Assembly: GCA_934045075.1 (NCBI GenBank)
Contig: OW203740.1
Span: 17,187,878-17,251,877 of the forward strand
Origin: Yponomeuta sedellus
Lineage: Eukaryota; Arthropoda; Insecta; Lepidoptera; Yponomeutidae
DNA length: 64,000 bases
Direction: 5' to 3'
The notes below the pieces were generated by a model. That model did no database searches. It worked only from the letters and a program-made list of their open reading frames with translations, and was not told where the DNA came from. Every line of letters starts with the position of its first letter. Position 1 is the first letter of the stretch. Below are positions 20,648-31,700 of the stretch, in pieces. The translations under genes and the position numbers were made by a program.

Positions 20648-20679
20648 GCGGAAATCTCAGGTAGACCTGAGATTTCCGC
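20648..20679. repeat. perfect palindrome, 15-bp arms
   Basis: GCGGAAATCTCAGGT and its exact reverse complement are separated by only 2 bases. Such a short loop suggests a foldback-element centre and not an RNA hairpin gene. Confidence 0.9.
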
Positions 20680-20936
20680 GCAATGGCAATGGCATTGGCC
20701 ATTGTATCGTAAAAATTAAGCAATCGGATAAAATATAACTTCTATTAATTGTGAATCGCCTAGCCTAGCTAGGGATTGACTGATGCCTAAACAGAATGTT
20801 AATCTTGAGTAGACTGCGCCGGCCAGCTATTATAAAGAGGTATCGTTACATTACGTAGCAATCGCTGTGGTATTTTAACACTTCAAACATTTGAGTTTCC
20901 TCACAATAGTTTCCTTCACAGTTAGCGCGTGATATT

Positions 20937-21185
20937 GAAATGAAAAGGTTTTATTCAAAGTAGCGCAGATACTGCGGCTTAATGAACGTTACAAGTCAAA
21001 CTAGGTGTCCATTTCAAAATCTGGATCATTTTGGAGAAGAAATGGACAAAAAAACTCCAAACTTAGTCTTTTCAAATTCCCTAATTAACAGAATTTACAC
21101 AGATTCTACAAAACTCGTGAATTTTACATGCTTGAATTCCAGACATCATTGTCATCTAAATAATCCTTAATATTATAGTAGCTCT
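20937..21185 (+). repeat. dispersed repeat F
   Basis: Contains 'gaaatgaaaaggttttatt', 'aaagtagcgcag' and 'ggtgtccatttcaaaatc'. Other copies: 34430-34545 (cut), 41993-42205, 53089-53305, and inverted 56640-56875. Class unknown. Confidence 0.7.
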
Positions 21186-21189
21186 TTTG

Positions 21190-21356
21190 GCACAAAGTGT
21201 ACTTTACACATTTTTTGAACCTTTTATTGCTACTATAACTTCACAAATATACGTATCTCAGAAAACAAAGTCATCGAGACATGCCCGCACTGGAAATCGA
21301 ACCTAGGTCTCTCGCTTTGAAGTCCATTGCTCTACCCGCTGGGCTACCGCAGCTAT
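21190..21356 (-). repeat. tRNA-headed SINE, family A
   Basis: Minus strand: A-box-like 'ggtagcccagcgggtag', B-box GGTTCGATTTCC, then the family A body through 'tatttgtgaagttatag'. Confidence 0.7.
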
Positions 21357-21394
21357 TCTACCACAGACAATTTTTTCAACTTCTTCCTCTTCAG

Positions 21395-21612
21395 GTCACA
21401 GTATGCAGTCCACTGCAGGACACAGCCCTCCCCTAAGTAGCGCACCATCATTGGGGGGTAATGCCCATAATCCCCACGCTGGGCATGCGGGTTGGGGATC
21501 GCAGATTGGTGGATTGTACTGCAGGGGACGCTGCTGCTCACCCCCCGGTTCGTGTCCCTTAGTCGCTTTTTACGACATCCGCGGGAAGAATTAATGGGTT
21601 GGTGCTATTCTT
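21395..21612 (+). repeat. dispersed repeat I (LINE 3'-end-like)
   Basis: Shares 'tgggcatgcgggttgggg' and 'acgacatccgcgggaa' with 33925-34135 and 41488-41698, and inverted 52515-52735. The four copies end alike, as LINE 3' ends do. Clade not identified. Confidence 0.65.
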
Positions 21613-21679
21613 TAATGACACCACGCAGCCTTTTCAACTAAGTAATCTTTAATACTAAAACCCTTACTGCACAGTATGC

Positions 21680-24600
21680 ATTACACATTTCTGAATAACG
21701 TTTCATGCAAATTCTACTCACGAGTAGGATAACCCCCTTAAGTTTCTCCAAAACTTTCTGCAAATCATGCAATAATTACACAATGCAAGTTTTTAAATAA
21801 CGATTCATGCAAATTCTACTCAAGAGTAGGATAACCCCTTAAGTATTACCGAAACTTTCTGCAATACTCTGCATTAGTTACACAAAGCACATTTTTGAAC
21901 AACGTTTCATGCAAATTCTACTCATAAGTAGAATAGCCCCCTTACCTTTCACCGGAACTTTCTGCAACACTCTGCAATAATTACACAATGCACATTTTTG
22001 AACAACGTTTCATGCCAATTCTACTCATGAGTAGGATAAACCCTTTACCTTTCACCGGAACTTTCTGCAACACTTTGCAATAGTTACACAATGTGCATTT
22101 TTGAACAACGTTTCATGCAAATTCTACTCATGAGTAGGATAACCCCTTTACCTTTCACCGGAACTTTCTGCAACACTCTGCAATAATTACACAATGCACA
22201 TTTTTGAACAACGTTTCATGCAAATTCTACTCATGAGTAGGATAACCCCTTTACCTTTCACTGGAACTTTCTGCAACACTCTGCAATAATTACACAATGC
22301 ACATTTTTGAACAACGTTTCATGCAAATTCTACTCATGAGTAGGATAAACCCTTAAATTTCACCGGAACATTCTGCAACACTTTGCAATAGTTACACAAT
22401 GTGCATTTTTGAACAACGTTTCATGCAAATTCTACTCATGAGTAGGATAACCCCTTTACCTTTCACCGGAACTTTCTGCAACACTCTGCAATAGTTACAC
22501 AATGCACATTTTTTAAAAATGTTTCATTCCAATTCTGCTCATGAGTAGGATAAACCCTTAAGTTTCACCGGAACATTCTGCAAAACTCTGCAATAGTTAC
22601 ACAATGTACATTTTTGAACAACGTTTCATGCAAATTCTACTCATGAGTAGGATAACCCCTTTACCTTTCACCGGAACTTTCTGCAACACTCTGCAATAAT
22701 TACACAATGCACATTTTTTAAAAATGTTTCATTCCAATTCTACTCATGAGTAGGATAAACCCTTAAGTTTCACCGGAACATTCTGCAAAACTCTGCAATA
22801 GTTACACAATGTACATTTTTGAACAACGTTTCATGCAAATTCTACTCATGAGTATGATAAACCCTTAAGTTTCACCGGAACATTCTGCAAAACTCTGCAA
22901 TAGTTACACAATGTACATTTTTGAACAACGTTTCATGCAAATTCTACTCATGAGTAGGATAACCCCTTTACCTTTCACCGGAACTTTCTGCAACACTCTG
23001 CAATAATTACACAATGCACATTTTTTAAAAATGTTTCATTCCAATTCTACTCATGAGTAGGATAAACCCTTAAGTTTCACCGGAACATTCTGCAAAACTC
23101 TGCAATAGTTACACAATGTACATTTTTGAACAACGTTTCATGCAAATTCTACTCATGAGTAGGATAACCCCTTTACCTTTCACCGGAACTTTCTGCAACA
23201 CTCTGCAATAATTACACAATGCACATTTTTTAAAAATGTTTCATTCCAATTCTACTCATGAGTAGGATAAACCCTTAAGTTTCACCGGAACATTCTGCAA
23301 AACTCTGCAATAGTTACACAATGTACATTTTTGAACAACGTTTCATGCAAATTCTACTCATGAGTAGGATAACCCCTTTACCTTTCACCGGAACTTTCTG
23401 CAACACTCTGCAATAATTACACAATGAACATTTTTGAACAACGTTTCATGCAAATTCTACTCATGAGTAGGATAACCCTTTTACCTTTCACCGGAACTTT
23501 CTGCAACACTCTGCAATAATTACACAATGCACATTTTTTAAAAATGTTTCATTCCAATTCTACTCATGAGTAGGATAAACCCTTAAGTTTCACCGGAACA
23601 TTCTGCAAAACTCTGCAATAGTTACACAATGTACATTTTTGAACAACGTTTCATGCAAATTCTACTCATGAGTAGAATAATCCCCTTAAGTATTACCTTA
23701 AGTCTACTCATGAGTAGAATAATCCCCTTAAGTATTACCGAAACTTTCTGCAATACTCTGCATTAGTTACACAAAGCACATTTTTGAACAACGTTTCATG
23801 CAAATTCTACTCATGAGTAGAATAATCCCCTTAAGTATTACCTTAAGTCTACTCATGAGTAGAATAATCCCCTTAAGTATTACCGAAACTTTCTGCAACA
23901 CTCTGCAATAATTACACAATGCACATTTTTTAAAAATGTTTCATTCCAATTCTACTCATGAGTAGGATAAACCCTTAAGTTTCACCGGAACATTCTGCAA
24001 AACTCTGCAATAGTTACACAATGTACATTTTTGAACAACGTTTCATGCAAATTCTACTCATGAGTAGGATAAACCCTTAAGTTTCACCGGAACATTCTGC
24101 AAAACTCTGCAATAGTTACACAATGTACATTTTTGAACAACGTTTCATGCAAATTCTACTCATGAGTAGGATAACCCCTTTACCTTTCACCGGAACTTTC
24201 TGCAACACTCTGCAATAATTACACAATGCACATTTTTTAAAAATGTTTCATTCCAATTCTACTCATGAGTAGGATAAACCCTTAAGTTTCACCGGAACAT
24301 TCTGCAAAACTCTGCAATAGTTACACAATGTACATTTTTGAACAACGTTTCATGCAAATTCTACTCATGAGTAGGATAACCCCTTTACCTTTCACCGGAA
24401 CTTTCTGCAACACTCTGCAATAATTACACAATGCACATTTTTTAAAAATGTTTCATTCCAATTCTACTCGTGAGTAGGATAAACCCTTAAGTTTCACCGG
24501 AACATTCTGCAAAACTCTGCAATAGTTACACAATGTACATTTTTGAACAACGTTTCATGCAAATTCTACTCATGAGTAGGATAAACCCCTTAACTTTCAC

Positions 24601-25957
24601 CGGAACTTTCTGAAACACTCTGCAATAGTTACACAAAGCACATTTTTGAACAACGTTTCATGCAAATTCTACTCATGAGTAGAATAATCCCCTTAAGTAT
24701 TACCTTAAGTCTACTCATGAGTAGAATAATCCCCTTAAGTATTACCGAAACTTTCTGCAACACTCTGCAATAATTACACAATGCACATTTTTTAAAAATG
24801 TTTCATTCCAATTCTACTCATGAGTAGGATAAACCCTTAAGTTTCACCGGATCATTCTGCAAAACTCTGCAATAGTTACACAATGTACATTTTTGAACAA
24901 CGTTTCATGCAAATTCTACTCATGAGTAGGATAAACCCCTTAACTTTCACCGGAACTTTCTGCAACACTCTGCAATAGTTACACAAAGCACATTTTTGAA
25001 CAACGTTTCATGCAAATTCTACTCATGAGTAGAATAATCCCCTTAAGTATTACCTTAAGTCTACTCATGAGTAGAATAATCCCCTTAAGTATTACCGAAA
25101 CTTTCTGCAACACTCTGCAATAATTACACAATGCACATTTTTTAAAAATGTTTCATTCCAATTCTACTCATGAGTAGGATAAACCCTTAAGTTTCACCGG
25201 AACATTCTGCAAAACTCTGCAATAGTTACACAATGTACATTTTTGAACAACGTTTCATGCAAATTCTACTCATGAGTAGGATAAACCCTTAAGTTTCACC
25301 GGAACATTCTGCAAAACTCTGCAATAGTTACACAATGTACATTTTTGAACAACGTTTCATGCAAATTCTACTCATGAGTAGGATAAACCCTTAAGTTTCA
25401 CCGGAACACTCTGCAAAACTCTGCAATAGTTACACAAAGCACATTTTTGAACAACGTTTCATGCAAATTCTACTCATGAGTAGGATAACCCCTTTACCTT
25501 TCACCGGAACTTTCTGCAACACTCTGCAATAATTACACAATGCACATTTTTTAAAAATGTTTCATTCCAATTCTACTCATGAGTAGGATAAACCCTTAAG
25601 TTTCACCGGAACATTCTGCAAAACTCTGCAATAGTTACACAATGTACATTTTTGAACAACGTTTCATGCAAATTCTACTCATGAGTAGGATAAACCCTTA
25701 AGTTTCAACGGAACATTCTGCAAAACTCTGCAATAGTTACACAATGTACATTTTTGAACAACGTTTCATGCAAATTCTACTCATGAGTAGGATAAACCCT
25801 TAAGTTTCACCGGAACATTCTGCAAAACTCTGCAATAGTTACACAAAGCACATTTTTGAACAACGTTTCATGCAAATTCTACTCATGAGTAGAATAATCC
25901 CCTTAAAAATTACCGAAACTTTCTGCAATACTCTGCATTAATTACACAATGCACGAA
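21680..25957. repeat. 103-bp satellite array, ~41 monomers
   Basis: Monomers start every 103 bases (for example 'tttcatgcaa' at 22111, 22214 and 22317). Most carry the perfect palindrome CTACTCATGAGTAG. Two monomer types alternate: one with 'tttttgaacaacg' and 'cccctttacc', the other with 'ttttttaaaaatg' and 'acccttaagt', making ~205-bp dimers and some 308-bp trimers. The leftmost monomers are more diverged, as expected at an array edge. No open frame. Confidence 0.95.
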
Positions 25958-26524
25958 TAGATAATTTCATAGGTATTTTATTTTAATTATCAGCTACATA
26001 GAAAAGCGATAAATATCGCAAAAGAGCGGCAGACTAAGGAAACATCCTGTTCAGAAGAGAGAATGGTCTTAGAAATTTAAATTTATGTGTTTTAAAGTGA
26101 CACAAGCTGGCAGTCTACCACCATTGCTTTAATTAAGAACCGGTATATTTAATACAAAGGGGTTTGCCTTTACAAGGTAGCCAGTTGTTTGAATTTCTGA
26201 AGAGACCGAATACTGTTTTTAAAAATTCATGGCCTCAGGCACATTCGCGGCTTCATAAAAATACTTTATTGCACACGAAACATTTATCAGGATATTACAT
26301 AAGAAATAACATGAACAAAGGCGAGCTTATCTTTGGAAAATATGTCTTCCAGCAAATCAGCAGTTTTTGGTATGTTAAGACTGAGAAGTTTGGAAAACCA
26401 CGAGGAAGGCCTAGAGGCTGCAGTGGGCGTCAAATGGCTGATAATGATGATGTTAAGAACTGTTGGAAAGTTGAACTAAGGGCAGAGTAAACAAATAAAT
26501 AAAAAAATAAATATTCATGGACAT
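25958..26524. other. unassigned stretch with a 108-codon frame
   Basis: The frame 26164-26490 (+) ends with a GKPRGRPRG-like basic run, which resembles the C-terminal part of LINE proteins, but there is too little to assign it. Confidence 0.25.
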
Positions 26525-26812
26525 ACACAGATCTCGTTACCTACACTAAGTAAAACTAAATGACTTGTGTTATAGGTGCTAACTCGACGATAGATTTAAT
26601 ACAATAAATACATAGATAACATGCAAGACCCGAGACCAAATAGAAAAATTCATTTCCTAGTTGACCCGGCCGGGGATCGAACCCGAGGGTTATTCCACTA
26701 ATCCCCATTGAAAATCCCCATTGATGGGGATTTGTTAACTTTTTATTCACTAATCCCCAGACCTTCGGTTTTACAGTCAGCGTGCCAAACCGCTGCGCCA
26801 CCGAGGCCGTCA
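26525..26812 (-). repeat. tRNA-headed SINE, family B, with insertion
   Basis: Same body and head as 1871-2090, inverted. About 70 bases with a self-complementary 'aaatccccat' hairpin are inserted between anticodon region and T-arm (~26685-26757), splitting A and B boxes. Confidence 0.75.
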
Positions 26813-26885
26813 TAGTAAAACGACATCATTAAAATTAACTTTTCTATGTTTTCACTAGGAAGAATATTATGAACCGGTGTGTAAT

Positions 26886-26888
<3 letters not shown>

Positions 26889-26952
<64 letters not shown>
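26889..26952. repeat. (AT)n microsatellite
   Basis: ~64 bases of AT directly left of a perfect palindrome. The matching tract at 34543-34605 forms the duplication junction. Confidence 0.95.
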
Positions 26953-26958
<6 letters not shown>

Positions 26959-26998
26959 AGTGAATTGAATATATATATATATTCAATTCACTTCTTTT
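26953..26998. repeat. perfect 46-bp AT-rich palindrome
   Basis: AAAAGAAGTGAATTGAAT, ten alternating AT bases, then the exact reverse complement. Repeated at 34606-34651. Confidence 0.95.
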
Positions 26999-27060
26999 TT
27001 ATAGCACCCTTCTTGAAACGGCGCGAAAAACAAGAAAAATGTTCTCTGATTGTACCATTT

Positions 27061-27295
27061 TTATTTTTAATGCACTAACCCGTGCTAAGGACAATTTTAA
27101 AAACCTATTTAGAGGCTAAAAATTCCACCCATGCCGGGATTCGAACCCGCGACCTCTGGCTATCCGTGCCAGCGCTCTATCCAACTGAGCTAATGGGTGA
27201 CTCACCGGCATCAGTGAAATTTCGAACCTCTTTTCACTATTCTCTGTATTACGTACGGGCAGCGACATCTGGCTGAAGTCAATTGCATCACTTAC
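27061..27295 (-). repeat. tRNA-like SINE, family C
   Basis: Minus strand has TAGCTCAGTTGG and GGTTCGAATCC 40 bases apart, with acceptor-like CACCCAT/ATGGGTG. The ends 'gcactaacccgtgct' and 'aacctatttagaggct' are shared with all family C copies. Confidence 0.8.
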
Positions 27296-27912
27296 ATGTT
27301 CTCTGATGTTCAGTAAAGACTATTCTTTCTTATATTTTGCAACAAACATGTAAAGATTGACCTTAATGAAAGCAATTAAGTCTACAGCTTTCTTTGCGTA
27401 CTCTGTGTACACTTTCTTTGCGTAAATCATTGTGGCTGTGAAAAGTCATGTGTAATTACTAATTTGTTTATTTGTGCGTAGAAGTTGTTTAATTACATTT
27501 CTAATGGGAGCCAGTTTGAAGATGAAATAAATCATCAGTTAATTAAGTCAATTTTGTTTGCTTTCGCCGTATGGAAGAGACATAGAGAAAATACGATTGT
27601 AACGTAGGGTTCTGACTGTGTTTGAAACAATGGTGTGACTTGCATTACCTTTGGTGCTTTATCTTAAAACGTCTTAATGATGGGTTTACAATAGACGTTT
27701 ACATAGAGAAATATACAATAATAATAAAAATAACTTTCCCACGACACAATCACTTGTTCCGCCTCTTCATTACATAACTTTTAACTTGTCCATCGGTTTG
27801 CAAAAATGGAATGTTGTCTTAGCTCTACACATACCTAATTGTGCGACAAAGTCCAGTAGATATTTAGTTTTCACTCACAAATATATAGGTTAAAAGCATT
27901 AAAATTTGAAAA
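27296..27912. other. unassigned, unique to the duplicated unit
   Basis: No gene or repeat recognised; present again at 34949-35565. Confidence 0.4.
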
Positions 27913-28135
27913 TTACTTTGCTAAATTCAGCCAAAAATTCCCAGAATATTCCTTTCCATTTTATCAATCAGAAGTGTTAGAGGCGAAACGCGTCGCGCAT
28001 TTTCTCACACAATCATTGGCGTCAGTAGTGGTGTGTTCGTATCTTGCTTCTGCTTGAAAAAGTGGGAGGGAGAGCGGTGCATTAACTAACCGCATGGTGC
28101 TTTTGGGATTTTTAGCAGAATTTAGCAAAGTAACG
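27913..28135. mobile_element. MITE with ~28-bp terminal inverted repeats
   Basis: The left end TTACTTTGCTAAATTC and the right end GAATTTAGCAAAGTAA are reverse complements, and the match continues inward. A relative lies at 50023-50184. The 93-codon frame overlapping it is probably chance. Confidence 0.7.
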
Positions 28136-28259
28136 CCTGATCCCATACAATATACGTTAAAAGTGACATAATCAAAGCGCTGGTCCAGACTAGGATTCCC
28201 TGTTAAATGGTAACCAGGGAAAGATATTAAAACATAGAAATACATCCAGCCTGAGGCCT

Positions 28260-28345
28260 TGTGTATAAATTCACGGCGGGCCCCAGTGGGAATCGAACAA
28301 CCTCTCTTTTGATAATCAGGCGTGATGCCGATAACTTTTTATTGC
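28260..28345 (-). repeat. degraded tRNA-like SINE head
   Basis: Minus strand reads 'ggcatcacgcctgattatc' and a B-box-like GTTCGATTCCC. Head only. Confidence 0.4.
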
Positions 28346-28407
28346 AAATCAGCAATTTACAGAAATAAAAATAACTTTGATTTTATACAATGTACATACA
28401 TACTAAC

Positions 28408-28579
28408 TGATGGATTATGAGCAAATAAACCAGGATTACTTGAGTAATTAAAGATTTATTTGCCAACTTGAAAACAACACGTTTGTTCTACGACCGAAAG
28501 AGAGTGACAGACATTTGGATGCATTCAAGGAAAAAACTATCTACGCTAAATTAGACTGCGTTCAGTTTACATTTCAACA
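28408..28579 (-). repeat. Copia 3' LTR (copy 1)
   Basis: 172 bp. A weak purine tract (AAGGGATGG on the minus strand, 28580-28590) precedes it. Confidence 0.93.
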
Positions 28580-28707
28580 CCATCCCTTAAACTAAACATT
28601 CTAATTTCAGACAAGTTGCCTTACCATCCCTTGACTAAAACTATCCAAATTAAGACTACGTTCATACTTAATCTATATGAACACAAGAACAAACATAAAT
28701 ATACAAG

Positions 28708-31700
28708 CTACTTACAACATAACACAGTAGTAAACTTATTATGTTTTTCTTTGGTCAATGCTTTCGTTAAAACATCAGCCACCATATCAGCACTAGGTGT
28801 ATAATCTATAGACACAACCTTTTCGTTAACCAATTGCCGAACAAAATGGTGCCTTATGTCTATATGCTTCGTCCTAGCATGAAACGATATGTTGTTGCAT
28901 ATCTTCTGAGCCGACTGACTGTCGTTAAACAGGTTAATAGTACGTATTTCACCAAAACATTCATTTAAGAAGGTTCTCAAGAATAACCCCTCCTTACATG
29001 CGTCTGAAATTGCCATGTACTCAGCCTCAGCGCTAGACAGAGCCACTGTTCTCTGTTTGCGACTTTCCCAAGACACAACAGAACTACCAAGAGAAAAAAC
29101 ATACCCAGTATATGAGCGACGATCAACTTCGTTTCCCGCCCAATCTGCGTCTGTGTAACCGATGATCTTCAGTTCACCTTTCCCGAAAGTTAGACCATAG
29201 CCAGACGTACCTTTTAAATAACGTAAAACTCTCTTAGCAGACTTCCAGTGCTCTTCTGAATAACAGTTATTAAATTGACTTAAATAACTGACAACATAGG
29301 CAATATCTGGTCTCGTGCAGACCGCCAGATACATCAAACTTCCAATCAGATTTCTGTATTCTAACTTACAATCTGAGTTTGTAGCCTTTTTCAACTTCAA
29401 TCCACATTCCATTGGAGTTTGAGCCGGTTTGCAATCGGACATCTTAAACCTTTCCAGAATCTTGTTCAAATAGTTAGTTTGATCTAAAGTGATTTTACCA
29501 ACAGCTCTCCTGATTCTCATGCCTAAGACATGACTTGCTTGACCCAAGTCTTTCATTTCAAACTCGCTCATTAATTGCTTCTTTAAAGAATCCTTCCTTA
29601 CTTGTGAGCCTCTCGTTGAAAATAAAATTATGTCATCGACATATAGAGCTATAATAATAAGCTCTACTCCATCACTATAAACAAACACACATGGCTCCGA
29701 TAACAGCTTTCTGAACTTCAGTTTTTCAGTCAAAACATGGTTAATTTTGTCATACCATGATTTTGCCGCCTGTTTTAAGCCATACACTGCCTTATTTAAT
29801 AGACAGACCTTGTTTTCTTCTCCAGCTTCTCTAAAACATTCAGGCTGATCCATGAAAACAGTTTCTTGTAAATCTCCATTTAGAAACGCAGTTTTTACAT
29901 CCATGTGCTCAATTTCCATGTCATATTGAGCGGCCATCGCTAGTAATATTCTTATTGTAGAATACCTCACCACTGGCGAAAAAGTTTCAGTGTAATCAAT
30001 GCCGTATTTTTGAGTAAAGCCTTTTGCCACGAGCCGAGCCTTATATCGTAGTAACTCTCCGTTAAGACCTCTCTTCTTTGCAAATACCCACTTGCATTTT
30101 ACACTCTTTTTTCTTTCAGGTAGATCCACTAAAGTCCAGCACTTGTTGCTCAGAAAAGAATTGTACTCTTCCTTCATTGCTGCTTTCCAGTGATCTGCCT
30201 CACTGCTCTCCAAAGCCTCTTGCACTGTATCAGGAACATCAATCTCATTATTAATCATACCAGCCAGCCGAGCATGTTCAGTCGTATCAGAGATGTCTTG
30301 AAAGCTTATTTCATTCGAGTCTTCCGAATTATAGTCTGAAGAACCTGGAACATAAGTTTCATCAGCAGACCCCTCTGTTGCATACGATTCAGATTCTCCT
30401 GAACTAGACAAATTCTCCCTACGTGTGCTCACGTTCTGTGGCTGTACGCCAGATGTGCCCGGAACAATTCTGCTATCAGGCTCAGCAGTGCCATCAGAGT
30501 TATTTAGCATACTCTCACAAGGTATTATTACCTTACAATCATTCTTGTTGTGAAGTACCTCATCATTTACAAAAACATTTTCCAAGAAGGTTACATGTCT
30601 TGCCTTGACAACTTTCTTCGGACACGTCGGATCAATCAACTTGTAGCCTTTAGTACCCTCGCAATATCCAACGAAGATATATTTCTTACTCCTTGCATCC
30701 AACTTACGTAGATTTGGCTGTAAGGCATAGGCCACACATCCGAAAACACGTAAATGTTTTATATCTACCTTTTTACCTGACCAACGCTCTTCAGGAACAG
30801 CGCCACAGACAGCTACAGTCTGTGAAAGATTCTTCAAGTAAACCGCTGTGTTAGCCGCCTCAGCCCAGTATGCTTTGCTCAAGCCTGCTCCCTGCAGCAA
30901 GCAACGTGCCTTCTCCATAATTGTACGGTTAGCACGCTCAGCAACGCCATTCTGCTGACTACAATAAGGGACCGTAGTTTGGCTCCGTATACCACAGCTT
31001 GCCAGGTACTCCTGAAATGCACCATTAAGATATTCACCACCGTTGTCGCTCCTTAAAACTTTTATTTTCTTATTAGTTTCATTTTCGACTAACGCTTTAA
31101 AAATCTTAAATTTGTCAAAAACTTGGTCTTTTGTTCGTAGAAAATATATAAACGTTTTTCTCGAACAATCGTCAATGAAAGTTACAAAGTAACGAGCCCC
31201 ACCCAAGGAAGTTACTTCCATTGGTCCGCATACGTCTGTGTGCACTAGCCCTAATATCTCCTTAGACCTAGTTCTACTTCTTTTGGGAAACGGCAATTTT
31301 GTCTGTTTTCCCTCCAGACATGCAACACAATTTTTATATTCAGTATTAGAATAATCCATACCTGTAACCACTCCTTGTTTCATTAGGTTCATGCTCCTGG
31401 AATTCAAATGTCCGAGCCGCTTATGCCACACTTCTTGTGTCTCCATTCCCTCCATGAATACATTACCCGTATCCCTGCAAACCTGAACAGATTCCCTGTC
31501 ATTTGCACCGGAATTGACACTAGACTTCATGGCAATCTCAGACGACATGTTACATTTCAACCTTTCATTTGTATTTAACTGATACACACCATTCAAATAA
31601 GACGCTGTACCAATAACCACCTTACCATAGTAAATTTTACAACCCTTGCTGTCAAATGTTACATGGTGACCTTTACGAACCAGTTCACTAACTGACAGTA

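Noticed and set aside
21680..25957. CRISPR-like array
   Set aside because: Head-to-tail 103-bp monomers without unique spacers; satellite DNA in an insect genome.
26869..27078. Open frame with an IYIYIY run
   Set aside because: Translation of the (AT)n tract and palindrome.
27964..28245. 93-codon protein (repeated at 35617)
   Set aside because: Overlaps a MITE with terminal inverted repeats, and its two copies are the same segmental duplication, so repetition is no evidence of selection.
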